Source: Actinomycetes bacterium
GTDB lineage: Bacteria > Actinomycetota > Acidimicrobiia > Acidimicrobiales > JAJYPT01
NCBI GenBank assembly: GCA_021795135.1
Contig: JAJYPT010000009.1
Coordinates: 1-26,302, forward strand
Length of the DNA stretch: 26,302 nt
Direction: 5' to 3'
The translations under genes and the position numbers were made by a program. The first letter of the stretch is position 1. Every line of letters begins with the position of its first letter. This document shows, piece after piece, positions 13,731 to 22,758 of this stretch. The notes under the pieces were generated by a model that did not search any database, had not been told where the DNA came from, and saw nothing but the letters and a program-made list of their open reading frames with translations.

Positions 13731-14320
13731 TGACTACACCTCAAAATTCTCAAAAACAGATCCAAGTTCAATCTTTGTTGGCTGAACTTATAGAATTGAT
13801 TGAAAATGCAAAAGTGGTTCCTTTTTCGTCTTCTGTTTTAATCCCCCAAGACGAAGTCCTTTATCTTTTAGCCCAGATCTCAAATACCTTGCCTAATGAA
13901 TTAGAACAAGCTCAAGAGGTGTTAAAATATCGTAAAGAGTTCTTAGATGGAATGCGTACAGAAGGCGCACAGATTATAGAAGATGCTCGAGCAAGAGCTG
14001 AACTGATGGTTCAAAGAAACGAAATAGCAAGACAGGCAAATATAATTGCTAATCGTGAACGTGAAAGTGCTAGGCAAGAGGCTAAAAAGCTTAGATACGA
14101 AACGGCTCATTATTGCCATGAAAAAATAAAATCTCTTGATAGAACTATTGATGAGTTATCCCATATAGTCAAAGGTAGTAAAGAAAAAATTCAAAAAGAA
14201 TTTTTAGAAGAACTGGCACCAGATCAGGTGCCAAATATTGAAGATTATACTAATCTGGACGAAACCTTAGATCCAGATAGTTCCTTAGATATCTACTTAT
14301 TCGATCAAGATAGTATTTAG
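13730..14320 (+). CDS. SepIVA/DivIVA-like coiled-coil septation protein
   Basis: 196 residues. The N-terminal part (QVQSLLAELIELIENAKVVPFSSSVLIPQDEVLYLLAQISNTLP) carries the pattern I recall from mycobacterial SepIVA, with a hydrophobic heptad helix followed by P-x-S-x-x-V-x-x-P. Residues ~65-165 are charged and probably coiled coil (GAQIIEDARARAELMVQR, ANRERESARQEAKKLRYE), also resembling F0 subunit b. The tail is acidic. Its place between coaD and yceD matches the Mycobacterium sepIVA neighbourhood as I remember it, with other genes intervening there. SepIVA coordinates septation and polar envelope growth. The assignment rests on synteny plus a short N-terminal resemblance, so function is likely but not certain. 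Confidence 0.65.
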   Translation: MTTPQNSQKQIQVQSLLAELIELIENAKVVPFSSSVLIPQDEVLYLLAQISNTLPNELEQAQEVLKYRKEFLDGMRTEGAQIIEDARARAELMVQRNEIARQANIIANRERESARQEAKKLRYETAHYCHEKIKSLDRTIDELSHIVKGSKEKIQKEFLEELAPDQVPNIEDYTNLDETLDPDSSLDIYLFDQDSI

Positions 14321-14327
14321 ACCCAAG

Positions 14328-14852
14328 ATGACTATGAAAGATTTTGAAATCAATATAGCTAATTTATCTACGGCCCCAGACCCTAGGATAAAAGAAAAAA
14401 GATCAGCAGTCTTATCGGATCTCAAGGTAAGTACTAGTTGGATAAAACCTCCTGGTATTGTAGAGGTAGATGTTTTATTAGAAGCAGTTCACGGAGGCGT
14501 TTTAGTCTCTGGAACTGTCAAAGCTCAATGGCAAGGCATTTGTCGACGCTGTTTGGGTGATGCAAATGGTATAATTACGTGCTATGTTAGAGAATTGTTT
14601 GAGCCAAACTCAAATTTAGAAACTACTTACTTATTACAATCAGATCGCTTAGATCTGGAACCTTTAGCCCGAGATGCTATTTTACTAGAACTACCAGTAG
14701 CTCCTTTGTGTGCTGAAGATTGCTTAGGGCTTTGTATCAAATGTGGTATGAATCTCAATGAAGGAACATGTGATTGTAATGTGGCTGAAGTAGACCCTAG
14801 GTGGGCAGGATTGGAGTCATTGAAATTTGATGACTCTAATGGTTACAAATAA
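14328..14852 (+). CDS. yceD: YceD/DUF177 family 23S rRNA accumulation protein
   Basis: 174 residues. DUF177 features include VSGTVKAQWQGICRRCLG (Cys72, Cys75), an acidic middle (LDLEPLARDAILLELP) and the C-terminal cysteine-rich CAEDCLGLCIKCG...CDC. YceD is encoded just before rpmF in most bacteria and affects 23S rRNA level; the biochemical role is unclear. The Cys pairs probably hold zinc. The start is ATG 14328, 7 bases after the preceding stop; an ATG two codons later is also possible. Confidence 0.9.
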   Translation: MTMKDFEINIANLSTAPDPRIKEKRSAVLSDLKVSTSWIKPPGIVEVDVLLEAVHGGVLVSGTVKAQWQGICRRCLGDANGIITCYVRELFEPNSNLETTYLLQSDRLDLEPLARDAILLELPVAPLCAEDCLGLCIKCGMNLNEGTCDCNVAEVDPRWAGLESLKFDDSNGYK

Positions 14853-14863
14853 TTACAGCAAAA

Positions 14864-14880
14864 AGCTCAATATGAGAGCT
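14864..14880 (+). other. Small inverted repeat in the yceD-rpmF gap
   Basis: AGCTC (14864-14868) and GAGCT (14876-14880) enclose a 7-base loop. No T-run follows, so it is not an intrinsic terminator. An RNA-processing or L32 leader structure is possible but unsupported. Confidence 0.3.
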
Positions 14881-14928
14881 AAATATAAGTAGTAGAGATT
14901 TTTTATTGACTGTTAGGAAAGAAGTTCG

Positions 14929-15108
14929 ATGGCTGTTCCAAAGAAAAAAACATCAAAAGCTAAAACTCGTAGTAGGAGAGCTTCTAATTGGAAGCTAGAG
15001 GCTTCTGCGCGAAGTACATGTCCTAAATGTGAAAAAGCAAAGTTGCCCCACGTAGTTTGTCCTTATTGTGGTTGGTATCATGGTCGCCAAGCTATAGAAG
15101 TTATCTAA
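14929..15108 (+). CDS. rpmF: 50S ribosomal protein L32
   Basis: 59 residues: MAVPKKKTSKAKTRSRRA, then CPKCEKAKLPHVVCPYCGWYHGRQAI. The N-terminal MAVPK and the zinc ribbon (Cys31, Cys34, Cys44, Cys47) are diagnostic of the zinc-binding form of L32. AGGA lies 10 bases before the ATG. It follows yceD, as in most bacteria, with a 76-base gap. Confidence 0.97.
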   Translation: MAVPKKKTSKAKTRSRRASNWKLEASARSTCPKCEKAKLPHVVCPYCGWYHGRQAIEVI

Positions 15109-15156
15109 AGGGTTTGATTTTGGCTATTATTTACGACTATTACCCAATAGGTGCAT

Positions 15157-16164
15157 ATGACAGCTTCTAGTTCATCTTTTGAATCAATGTTACCTATAGC
15201 CGTAGATGTTATGGGTGCTGACAAAGGACCACAAGAAATCATAAAGGGAGCTTTATTTGCCTATGAAAAATACGGGATTCCTATAATTTTAGTAGGAGAT
15301 CCCGCAGTTATAGGTGATAGTAGTCCCTTTGAAGTTATACCTGCTTTAGAAGTAATTGAAATGCATGATGAGCCTGCTTCAGCTGTTAGACGCAAACAAG
15401 ATGCTTCAGTTCTCAAAGCTGCAGAAGCAGTTAGAGATGGAAGAGCTTGTGCAATGGTCAGTCCTGGCAATACAGGAGCAGCTATGGTGTCGGCTTTGTG
15501 GAGAATAGGTCGTATAAAAGGAATTTCACGTCCTGCTATAGCTACGCCTTTGCCTTTGCCATCGGGAGACCATACTATTTTACTTGACGCTGGTGCAAAC
15601 GTAGATTGTTCTGCTTCTTGGTTAGCTCAATTTGGTCAGATGGGTTCTGTTTTTGCTAAAACTCGTTTTGGACTAGCTAATCCTAAAGTTGGCTTATTAT
15701 CAAATGGGGAAGAAGATTCTAAAGGTAATTCTTTAGTCAAACAAACCCATGAAATTTTAAAACAATTGACTAATTTGAATTTTATAGGAAACGTAGAAGG
15801 AGGAGACCTTTTACTAGGAGCTGCAGATGTTGTAGTTACAGATGGATTTACTGGCAATATAGTTTTAAAAGCCCTTGAGGGAAGCTTGAAAGTTTTTTTA
15901 AATTCTTTTATGTCAGTAATTGCATCTACAGAACAATCTCGTCAAGCTGGGGAAATACTTTTTCCTCTATTGCAACCCATCATAAAAAAAATGGATCCTG
16001 AAAGCACTGGAGGAGCCATGTTATTGGGCATTGATGGGGTCTGTATAATAAGTCACGGGTCTTCTTCTTCTGTAGCTATATCAAATGCTGTAGTAACAGC
16101 TAGAGACATGGTTAGTGCAAAATTAGTACAAGAGATAAAAAATTCTATTTCTTCAATAGAATAA
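15157..16164 (+). CDS. plsX: Phosphate acyltransferase PlsX
   Basis: 335 residues. PIAVDVMGADKGP, VSPGNTGAAM, ILLDAGANVDC, LLSNGEEDSKGNSL and TDGFTGNIVLKALEG are the PlsX signatures. PlsX interconverts acyl-ACP and acyl-phosphate, the donor for PlsY in phosphatidic acid synthesis. It is a soluble enzyme that sits on the membrane surface. The start is ambiguous: GTG 15151, ATG 15157 and ATG 15187 are all in frame and none has a strong Shine-Dalgarno. I use the ATG at 15157; the conserved region begins right after 15187. The next gene encodes its ACP partner. Confidence 0.95.
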   Translation: MTASSSSFESMLPIAVDVMGADKGPQEIIKGALFAYEKYGIPIILVGDPAVIGDSSPFEVIPALEVIEMHDEPASAVRRKQDASVLKAAEAVRDGRACAMVSPGNTGAAMVSALWRIGRIKGISRPAIATPLPLPSGDHTILLDAGANVDCSASWLAQFGQMGSVFAKTRFGLANPKVGLLSNGEEDSKGNSLVKQTHEILKQLTNLNFIGNVEGGDLLLGAADVVVTDGFTGNIVLKALEGSLKVFLNSFMSVIASTEQSRQAGEILFPLLQPIIKKMDPESTGGAMLLGIDGVCIISHGSSSSVAISNAVVTARDMVSAKLVQEIKNSISSIE

Positions 16165-16234
16165 GCAATTAGTGTTAGAGACTTTATTAAATTAAATATG
16201 ATATCCAAAATTATTATCCAAAACGGGAGCTGCT

Positions 16235-16528
16235 TTGTCTGATACCTACCTAGAAGGCGGTCCACGTAACCGTCAAGAAGTTTTTCAACTAATTAGAGAT
16301 CGTCTTGCAGATATTTTAGAAATAGAACCTGGCGAAATAGCAGAAGGCTCTTCATTTTCAGAGGATTTGGATGCCGATTCGTTAGCTTTGATAGAACTAA
16401 TCGAGTCTTTAGAACAAGAAATAGGAAGAAGCCATCCAGGGTTTAGAATTGATGACGAAGATCTAGAAGACCTCAGAACTGTCAGAGATGCTGTGGATTA
16501 TATCTCTGCGAAACTAGAAATCAGCTAA
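16235..16528 (+). CDS. acpP: Acyl carrier protein
   Basis: 97 residues with the phosphopantetheine site DADSLALIEL (Ser49). It is longer than the ~78-residue E. coli ACP. It has an N-terminal extension of about ten residues and an insert, SHPGFRIDDEDLEDLRTV, between helices II and IV; I recall this type in actinobacteria. It carries acyl chains as thioesters. The start is TTG 16235, with GGGAG 5 bases upstream. The position between plsX and rnc is the standard arrangement, where E. coli has the fab genes inserted. Confidence 0.93.
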   Translation: MSDTYLEGGPRNRQEVFQLIRDRLADILEIEPGEIAEGSSFSEDLDADSLALIELIESLEQEIGRSHPGFRIDDEDLEDLRTVRDAVDYISAKLEIS

Positions 16529-16548
16529 TCTTTAAAAAAAAGCAAATA

Positions 16549-17262
16549 GTGTCGCCAGAAAAAGATTCTTTTACCAAACAGTTACAGGCTTTGTCTCAAC
16601 GCCTTGGTCTAAAAGGCGATTTGGGTCTATTAAAGTTAGCTGTTTCGCATAGATCTTGGTGTGCTGAACATATTGGGCAAGAATCTAATGAGAGACTGGA
16701 ATTTCTAGGGGATTCAGTACTTGGTTTGATAGTAACTGAATACATATATTTGTCTTTCCCCTCTCTTGCTGAAGGTGAATTAGCGAAACTGCGTTCTTCT
16801 GTTGTAGATGCTGCCACTTTGGCCCAAATAGCATCAAGTCTTGATTTGGGTTCTGCATTGTTGTTAGGCAAAGGAGAAAATAGTTCGGGGGGTAGACAAA
16901 AGGTTTCTATTTTAGCCGATGCTATGGAAGCTGTAATAGGCTCAATTTATCTTAGTGAAGGATTCCCAACCGTTCGTGAACTGGTACTAAATCTTTTATC
17001 TCCTTATATTCAAGCTGGCGCTCAAGGCCCTGGAGAACGCGATTATAAAACTAGACTTCAAGAACTTTCAGCCCATTTATTTGATGCTAGTCCTAAATAC
17101 GATCTTCAAGACAAAGGTCCTGATCATGCCAAAATTTTTTTTGCAGTAGTTACAATTCAAGATCGCCAAGTAGGAACTGGACAGGGGCGTTCAAAAAAAC
17201 AAGCAGAACAAGCTGCGGCAAAGATGGCATGGCAAGAACTAATTTCATCCAATAGTGCCTGA
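16549..17262 (+). CDS. rnc: Ribonuclease III
   Basis: 237 residues. The nuclease domain has NERLEFLGDSVLGL (Glu51, Asp55) and LADAMEAVIGSIYL (Asp124, Glu127), the four metal-binding acidic residues. A double-stranded RNA-binding domain fills residues ~165-235 (YKTRLQELSAHLF, GTGQGRSKKQAEQAAAKMAW). It cuts double-stranded RNA, including rRNA precursors. The start is GTG with no clear Shine-Dalgarno. It overlaps mutM by 8 bases. Confidence 0.96.
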   Translation: MSPEKDSFTKQLQALSQRLGLKGDLGLLKLAVSHRSWCAEHIGQESNERLEFLGDSVLGLIVTEYIYLSFPSLAEGELAKLRSSVVDAATLAQIASSLDLGSALLLGKGENSSGGRQKVSILADAMEAVIGSIYLSEGFPTVRELVLNLLSPYIQAGAQGPGERDYKTRLQELSAHLFDASPKYDLQDKGPDHAKIFFAVVTIQDRQVGTGQGRSKKQAEQAAAKMAWQELISSNSA

Positions 17263-18103
17263 ATTACCTGAAGTTGAAACTATTCGTAAACAGCTAGAAT
17301 CACAGATTGTAAATTTATCTATTGAAGATGTGGAAATTTATAATCTACGATCTATCCGTCGACATGATTCGGCTAAAGAAGTTATTGAATCTATAAAAAA
17401 TTCTTACATTACTAAAATTGGGCGTAGGGGCAAGTATCTGCTGCTGTATTTACAAGCCACATCTTCTTTTGTCGTATATAACACAGTTATTATTCACCTA
17501 GGCATGAGTGGGCAACTTCTAATTCAAGAAACTGGATCTGAATTTAAAAAACATACTCATCTAAAGATGCAATTCAATAACAACAAGTTCTTATGTTTTG
17601 TTGATCCGCGCACTTTTGGAGAAGTTTTTTTAGATAATTGCGAGGATGGTTTTTGTATAAAACTTCAAAATCTCGGCTTAGATCCCATAACTCAAAATTT
17701 TACTCAGGATGATTTTTACAAAATGATCTCTGGAAAAAAGACCAAGTTGAAAAATCTATTGATGGATCAAAGCTTTTTATGCGGTATTGGCAACATCTAT
17801 TCAGATGAAATTCTTTTTGAATCTGGACTGCGTTATGATCGAAGTCCTAATTCCTTGTCTGAAGATGAAGTAAAATCTCTTTACATCTCTATTGACAAAG
17901 TCTTGAAAAAAGCTATTGACAAAGGTGGCTCATCTCTTAGAGATGAGCAATATAGGGACCTTTTTGGTGAAATTGGACAATTTCAAAATTATCATAAAGT
18001 TCACGCTCGTCAAGGAAAGCCATGTTGCAAATGTGGTCAAGCTATTATAAAAACTAAAGTAAATTCCCGTTCTTGCTATTTTTGTCCTAATTGCCAAAAT
18101 TGA
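17255..18103 (+). CDS. mutM: Formamidopyrimidine-DNA glycosylase MutM (Fpg)
   Basis: 282 residues. It begins MPELPEVETIRKQLE, where Pro2 is the Schiff-base nucleophile and Glu3 is catalytic. Lys60 lies in GRRGKYLLL. GIGNIYSDEILFESGL is the helix-two-turn-helix. The C-terminal zinc finger has Cys257, Cys260, Cys277 and Cys280, with Arg272 in its beta-hairpin. It removes 8-oxoguanine and nicks the strand. The start is GTG inside the rnc end. Every key residue is present. Confidence 0.96.
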   Translation: MPELPEVETIRKQLESQIVNLSIEDVEIYNLRSIRRHDSAKEVIESIKNSYITKIGRRGKYLLLYLQATSSFVVYNTVIIHLGMSGQLLIQETGSEFKKHTHLKMQFNNNKFLCFVDPRTFGEVFLDNCEDGFCIKLQNLGLDPITQNFTQDDFYKMISGKKTKLKNLLMDQSFLCGIGNIYSDEILFESGLRYDRSPNSLSEDEVKSLYISIDKVLKKAIDKGGSSLRDEQYRDLFGEIGQFQNYHKVHARQGKPCCKCGQAIIKTKVNSRSCYFCPNCQN

Positions 18104-18129
18104 AAATAATTTAACCGAGAGCCAAAACA

Positions 18130-21100
18130 ATGTTTTTAAAATCATTAACAATCAAAGGTTTCAAATCTTTTGCAGATGCTACTACTTTAGAATTAGAAAC
18201 TGGGATAACTGCAGTAGTTGGCCCTAATGGCTCGGGTAAATCAAATGTTGTTGATTCGGTAGCTTGGGTTTTGGGAGCCCAAGGCTCAAAAGCTTTACGC
18301 TCTTCAAAAATGGATGATGTTATATTTGCTGGTTCTAGTTCAAAATCAGCCTTAGGAAGAGCTGAAGTAGTGCTTTGTATTGATAATTCTTCTGGTCTTA
18401 TCCCAATTGGTTTATCTGAAATTACTATCAAGCGAACTCTTTTTCGTTCTGGAGATAGTGAATATTTTCTAAACGGAATTCGATGTCGTCTTTGGGATGT
18501 TCAAGAACTGTTATCAGATGCTGGAGTTGGTCGTCAACAACACATAATCATTAGTCAAGGTCATCTAGATACAGTATTGAATGCAAGGCCTGAAGACAGA
18601 AGAATGATTATTGAAGAAGCCTCAGGAATATTGAAATTTAGGAGAAGGAAAGAAAAAGTCCAAAGACGCTTGGTTTCTATAGATCAAGATTTTTTACGAC
18701 TCAAAGATATTGTTGATGAGGTCCAAAGACAGCTAAAACCGCTTAAGCGTCAAGCAAAACAAGCCGAACGTTATCAGTTGCTTGTTGAGCAAATAGAACA
18801 CGTTAGACACTATCTAGCATCAGTTGAACTTAGCCGGCTTAGGGATCAATTAGATGAAGACAATGCTCAAGTTAGCAAACTAGAAGATCGTCAAAATCAA
18901 ATTAATTCTTTGTCTGAATTAGCTAAATCCCAAATTGAAACTGCAAGATCAATTCTAGAAAATACCAATACCGACAAGATCAATAACTTGAAACTAGGTT
19001 ATGAAACTACTTTAGCCAAATGGAAATCGACTTTGGCAATAATAGAAGAAAAAAAGCGTTCGTTAGCCAAAGAACAACAAAGACAAATTAATGACTCTTT
19101 TGCCCTATCGCTTGTAGAGGAATCTAATGATTTAAAAAATCAACTTATTCAGCTAGATTCTTTAGCAGCAGATCTTGTCCAAGAGTCTAAAACCATTGAA
19201 GCTAAAGGGAAAGAATTTGAACAAAAAATATTTGATTTAGCTCAAGAATTTGATTCTTTGGATACAGATTACAATTCTGAAGTTATTGAGTTGAATTTAA
19301 AGCTTCAGCAACTAAATTCAAAGATAAATAGAGATAAACAAGATTTGCTTCGTTTAGATAACAGAGTAAAAAGTTTAGTTTCGCGAATATCTCAAATAGA
19401 ACAAAATATCTCATCTTCTAAATTGGAACTTGAAAAGTTAGATCAAGAAATTAAATCAACAGAAAATAATTGTCAAAGAATTTACTCTGATAAAAAACAA
19501 GCTGAATCCATAGAAGCACAAGCTGAAGAAAAATGGAGGCAAAAAGATAGGCAGTTGCATGGACTAAAAGCAAGAGTTGTTGCTTTTACCCAAGCACTTC
19601 AAGAAGCTAGAGCCCAAGCAGCTCAACATTTATTACCTAGCCCTGATTTATTGGGAACTTTAATAGAATTGATAGATATAGAACCTGGGTGGGAGACTTC
19701 TTTTGAGACAGCTATAGCCGAAATATCTTCAGGTGTTGTTATGAAAACGACAGAGTCGGCTAAACAAGCCCTAGAGTCTTTGCGAGACAAACAAGTAAGT
19801 GGAGTAATTTTGTCTTTGGATCCAAATTTATTTGAGGAGAAAAAATATTCTCAAGTAGTACTTCCTCCAAATGCCCACTGGCTCAAAGATTATATTAGAG
19901 CAGTAGATCCTCAAATACAATCACTGCTTGAGGCATTGCTAGAAAATGTTGTTGTTGTTAAAGATCATTTTGCTTTTGCTTTTGACTTTGCCAAACAACA
20001 TCTAGGTCTTTTGGTAGTAACTCCTCAAGGTGATAGGTTTTTTAATTCAGTTGCAAGGACTAAAGTTTCTTCGCATAAAACAACTAAAGTGGCCTTAGAA
20101 CAAGCTGAATCTGATCTTGCTAAATTAGAACAACAATTAAAAAACGATTTTGAATATTTGAGTAGTTGTAGATTGAATTTGAAAGATCTAAGGTCCAAAG
20201 AGGCAAATGAGCGTTCTTTACAAGCCCAATTACAGTCGAAAAAAAATCGTTTGGAACAATCTTTGTCTAATTTTACAGATCAATTTGTTCAACTACAAAA
20301 AGAGCTTAAATCTTTAAATAATCAAATTAGTTTTTTAGATCAGCAAAAAGTTATAGATGCTGAAAAGTTAGAAATATTGGAAAAAGACTTTAGAGATAAA
20401 AAGTCTTTAGAAGATAAAAAACAAAATCAACTTGAAGCATATAGAGAGAAAAAAGCTTCTTTAGATGATAAACACAGGGCTTTTTTAGCACTAAAAAATG
20501 ATTTTGAATTAAGAGTAGTTTCTTTGGAGCAAAGACGTTCTTTTGTTTCAAAACGACTAAGTGATATTGAAAATAAGTTAGAACTTATAAAAGAAGAAGA
20601 ACAACAAGCTAAGCAAAAGCAAAAGCAATTAAAACTAAATCAAATAGGTCTTGAGCAATTTTCTAAGAATTTGATCTCAACTGGAAAACTTCTTAGTAAT
20701 AGGTTAGAAGTAATTTCTAAGCTATATGAAAAACTTCGATCAAGAGACAAAAATCTTTTGAGTCTTATAAGCTCAAATACAATCCTTTTTGATTCTTTGC
20801 AAGATAGCCTCAAACAACTATCTCAAAGTCTTCAACAAGCTAATATAAAAAGAGCCGAAGATCGTCTACGACTAGATAGTGCGGTTGAAAAATTAGGAAC
20901 TTTACCAATAAGTGAAAAAATAGATCAAGAATATTCTTTGAATTTACCAGAGGGAATTTCTGCTTCTAATCATTTACAAGATTTGGAAGATTCTTTACAA
21001 AAGCTGGGACTTGTCAACCCTCTTGCTTTAGAACAATATAAAGAATTATCTGAAAGAGCACAGTTTTTGGAATCTCAACTTGAAGATATAGATTCTTCTA

Positions 21101-21627
21101 GAAAAGAACTTAAAAAAGTTATCAGAGCTATAGATGATGAAATGTCAGAATTATTTGGAGATTCTTTTACAGAAATAGCTGAAAATTTTAAAGAAATATT
21201 TTCTATGCTTTTTCCTGGTGGACAGGGTCGTTTGATCCTTTCTGAATCTAAAGAATTATTGGAATCAGGAATAGAAGTAGAGGCCAAACCCGCTGGAAAG
21301 AATGTAAAAAAATTATCATTATTATCAGGGGGAGAAAGGTCTTTAGCTGCTTTGGCTTTTTTGTTCTCAGTCTTTAGAAGTCGCCCTTCTCCTTTTTATA
21401 TTTTAGATGAAGTAGAAGCAGCTTTAGATGATGTTAGTTTGCATAGATTTTTAAACTTATTAAATGATTTTCGTACAACTTCTCAACTTTTAGTAGTTAC
21501 TCATCAAAAAAGGACTATGGAAGCTGCAGATTGTTTAGTGGGAGTATCAATGGCTCCAGGTGGCACATCTAAAGTAATAACACAGCGTATGAATAATAGT
21601 TTTATCTCAAGTCAAATCAACGAGTAG
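18130..21627 (+). CDS. smc: Chromosome segregation protein SMC
   Basis: 1165 residues, full length. Walker A is GPNGSGKS (31-38) and an early QGHLDTVLNARPEDRR segment follows. Two long coiled coils flank a hinge at about residues 495-640 (LLPSPDLLGTLIELI, GVVMKTTESAKQALESL, VTPQGDRFF). At the C-terminus the signature motif is LSGGERS (from residue 1065) and Walker B is YILDEVEAALDD (Asp1093, Glu1094). SMC dimerises at the hinge and organises the chromosome with ScpA/ScpB, which are not in this window. The position between mutM and ftsY is standard for actinobacteria. Confidence 0.98.
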   Translation: MFLKSLTIKGFKSFADATTLELETGITAVVGPNGSGKSNVVDSVAWVLGAQGSKALRSSKMDDVIFAGSSSKSALGRAEVVLCIDNSSGLIPIGLSEITIKRTLFRSGDSEYFLNGIRCRLWDVQELLSDAGVGRQQHIIISQGHLDTVLNARPEDRRMIIEEASGILKFRRRKEKVQRRLVSIDQDFLRLKDIVDEVQRQLKPLKRQAKQAERYQLLVEQIEHVRHYLASVELSRLRDQLDEDNAQVSKLEDRQNQINSLSELAKSQIETARSILENTNTDKINNLKLGYETTLAKWKSTLAIIEEKKRSLAKEQQRQINDSFALSLVEESNDLKNQLIQLDSLAADLVQESKTIEAKGKEFEQKIFDLAQEFDSLDTDYNSEVIELNLKLQQLNSKINRDKQDLLRLDNRVKSLVSRISQIEQNISSSKLELEKLDQEIKSTENNCQRIYSDKKQAESIEAQAEEKWRQKDRQLHGLKARVVAFTQALQEARAQAAQHLLPSPDLLGTLIELIDIEPGWETSFETAIAEISSGVVMKTTESAKQALESLRDKQVSGVILSLDPNLFEEKKYSQVVLPPNAHWLKDYIRAVDPQIQSLLEALLENVVVVKDHFAFAFDFAKQHLGLLVVTPQGDRFFNSVARTKVSSHKTTKVALEQAESDLAKLEQQLKNDFEYLSSCRLNLKDLRSKEANERSLQAQLQSKKNRLEQSLSNFTDQFVQLQKELKSLNNQISFLDQQKVIDAEKLEILEKDFRDKKSLEDKKQNQLEAYREKKASLDDKHRAFLALKNDFELRVVSLEQRRSFVSKRLSDIENKLELIKEEEQQAKQKQKQLKLNQIGLEQFSKNLISTGKLLSNRLEVISKLYEKLRSRDKNLLSLISSNTILFDSLQDSLKQLSQSLQQANIKRAEDRLRLDSAVEKLGTLPISEKIDQEYSLNLPEGISASNHLQDLEDSLQKLGLVNPLALEQYKELSERAQFLESQLEDIDSSRKELKKVIRAIDDEMSELFGDSFTEIAENFKEIFSMLFPGGQGRLILSESKELLESGIEVEAKPAGKNVKKLSLLSGGERSLAALAFLFSVFRSRPSPFYILDEVEAALDDVSLHRFLNLLNDFRTTSQLLVVTHQKRTMEAADCLVGVSMAPGGTSKVITQRMNNSFISSQINE

Positions 21628-21637
21628 GTTTATGTAA

Positions 21638-22732
21638 ATGCATATTTATTTAATAGTAATACTTGGGTTTTTATTGGTGTCGGTAATAGGCTCTACTGCT
21701 TTATTTCGGACTCGATCAAAAAAGAAGCCTCCTCTTCCTAGACCTAGTCCTTCTGGTCCAACTACAACCAAAGATCGAGTTAGTCCTGGTGAGGTTACCC
21801 CCAGTGAAGTTGAGGTAATAGAAGAACCAGTAGTTGAGGTAAGTTTACGAGATCGTCTTTCTAAAACCCGGGGTTTATTTAGTACATATGTCACTACTTT
21901 ATTATCTAGAAATTCAATAACCCCCGAAGCCTGGGAAGAAATAGAAGAAGCCCTAATTAGAGCAGATGTGGGAATCTCTCTTACTACTGAAATTTTGCAG
22001 GATTTAAAGAAAAAAGTAAAATCACAAGGTATTACTTCTCCAGAGGCTTTAGTTGAGGCTTTAAAGTTAGATTTAGTAAATAATCTTTTGGAAATAGACA
22101 GATCTTTGCGACTTAGCGAGCAAAAGCCCAATGTGTGGCTTTTCGTTGGGGTAAATGGGGTTGGAAAAACAACAAGTATTGCCAAGATTGCTCAAATGCA
22201 AAAAGATGAAGGTAAAAAAGTAATTTTAGCTGCAGGAGATACTTTTCGAGCAGCTGCATCAGAACAGCTTAGTTTGTGGGCTAAAAGAGTAGGAGTTGAA
22301 CTTGTAAGTTCAACCGAAGGAGCCGATCCCAGTTCAGTTATATTTGATGCGGTACAAAAAGCTGCAGCCAGACAAGCAGACTTAGTTTTAGCCGATACTG
22401 CTGGAAGATTGCATACAAAAGTTAATTTAATGGAAGAATTAAAAAAAATTCACAGAGTTGCTCAAAGACCTCCAGGACAAGTAAGTGAGGTACTATTGGT
22501 TATAGATGCAACCACGGGTCAAAATGCTCTTGTACAAGCTCGACAATTTGGACAAGCAGTTGGTGTAACTGGAGTAGTGTTGACTAAGCTTGATGGGACA
22601 TCCAAAGGAGGAATTGTTTTAGCTGTTGAAAAAGAGCTAGGAGTTCCAGTAAAGCTCGTAGGACTTGGTGAAGGAGCTAGGGATTTAATTCCTTTTGATC
22701 CCAAGACATTTATAGAAGCACTTTTTGATTAA
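21638..22732 (+). CDS. ftsY: Signal recognition particle receptor FtsY
   Basis: 364 residues. The N-terminus (IYLIVILGFLLVSVIGSTALF) is one transmembrane segment. A basic stretch (RTRSKKK) and a short acidic/proline linker follow, an actinobacterial FtsY design. The NG domain has GVNGVGKTTS (Lys177), DTAGR (from residue 253) and TKLDGTSKGG (from ~316). FtsY docks ribosome-bound Ffh at the membrane, and the paired GTPases then release the nascent chain to SecYEG. It starts 10 bases after smc. Confidence 0.96.
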   Translation: MHIYLIVILGFLLVSVIGSTALFRTRSKKKPPLPRPSPSGPTTTKDRVSPGEVTPSEVEVIEEPVVEVSLRDRLSKTRGLFSTYVTTLLSRNSITPEAWEEIEEALIRADVGISLTTEILQDLKKKVKSQGITSPEALVEALKLDLVNNLLEIDRSLRLSEQKPNVWLFVGVNGVGKTTSIAKIAQMQKDEGKKVILAAGDTFRAAASEQLSLWAKRVGVELVSSTEGADPSSVIFDAVQKAAARQADLVLADTAGRLHTKVNLMEELKKIHRVAQRPPGQVSEVLLVIDATTGQNALVQARQFGQAVGVTGVVLTKLDGTSKGGIVLAVEKELGVPVKLVGLGEGARDLIPFDPKTFIEALFD

Positions 22733-22758
22733 TTACAAATTATAAAGTTGGTAGGAAA

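Noticed and set aside
21646..22185. A long minus-strand open frame of 179 codons
   Set aside because: It lies wholly antisense to ftsY, has low-complexity Ser/Thr composition typical of a shadow frame, and resembles no family I know.
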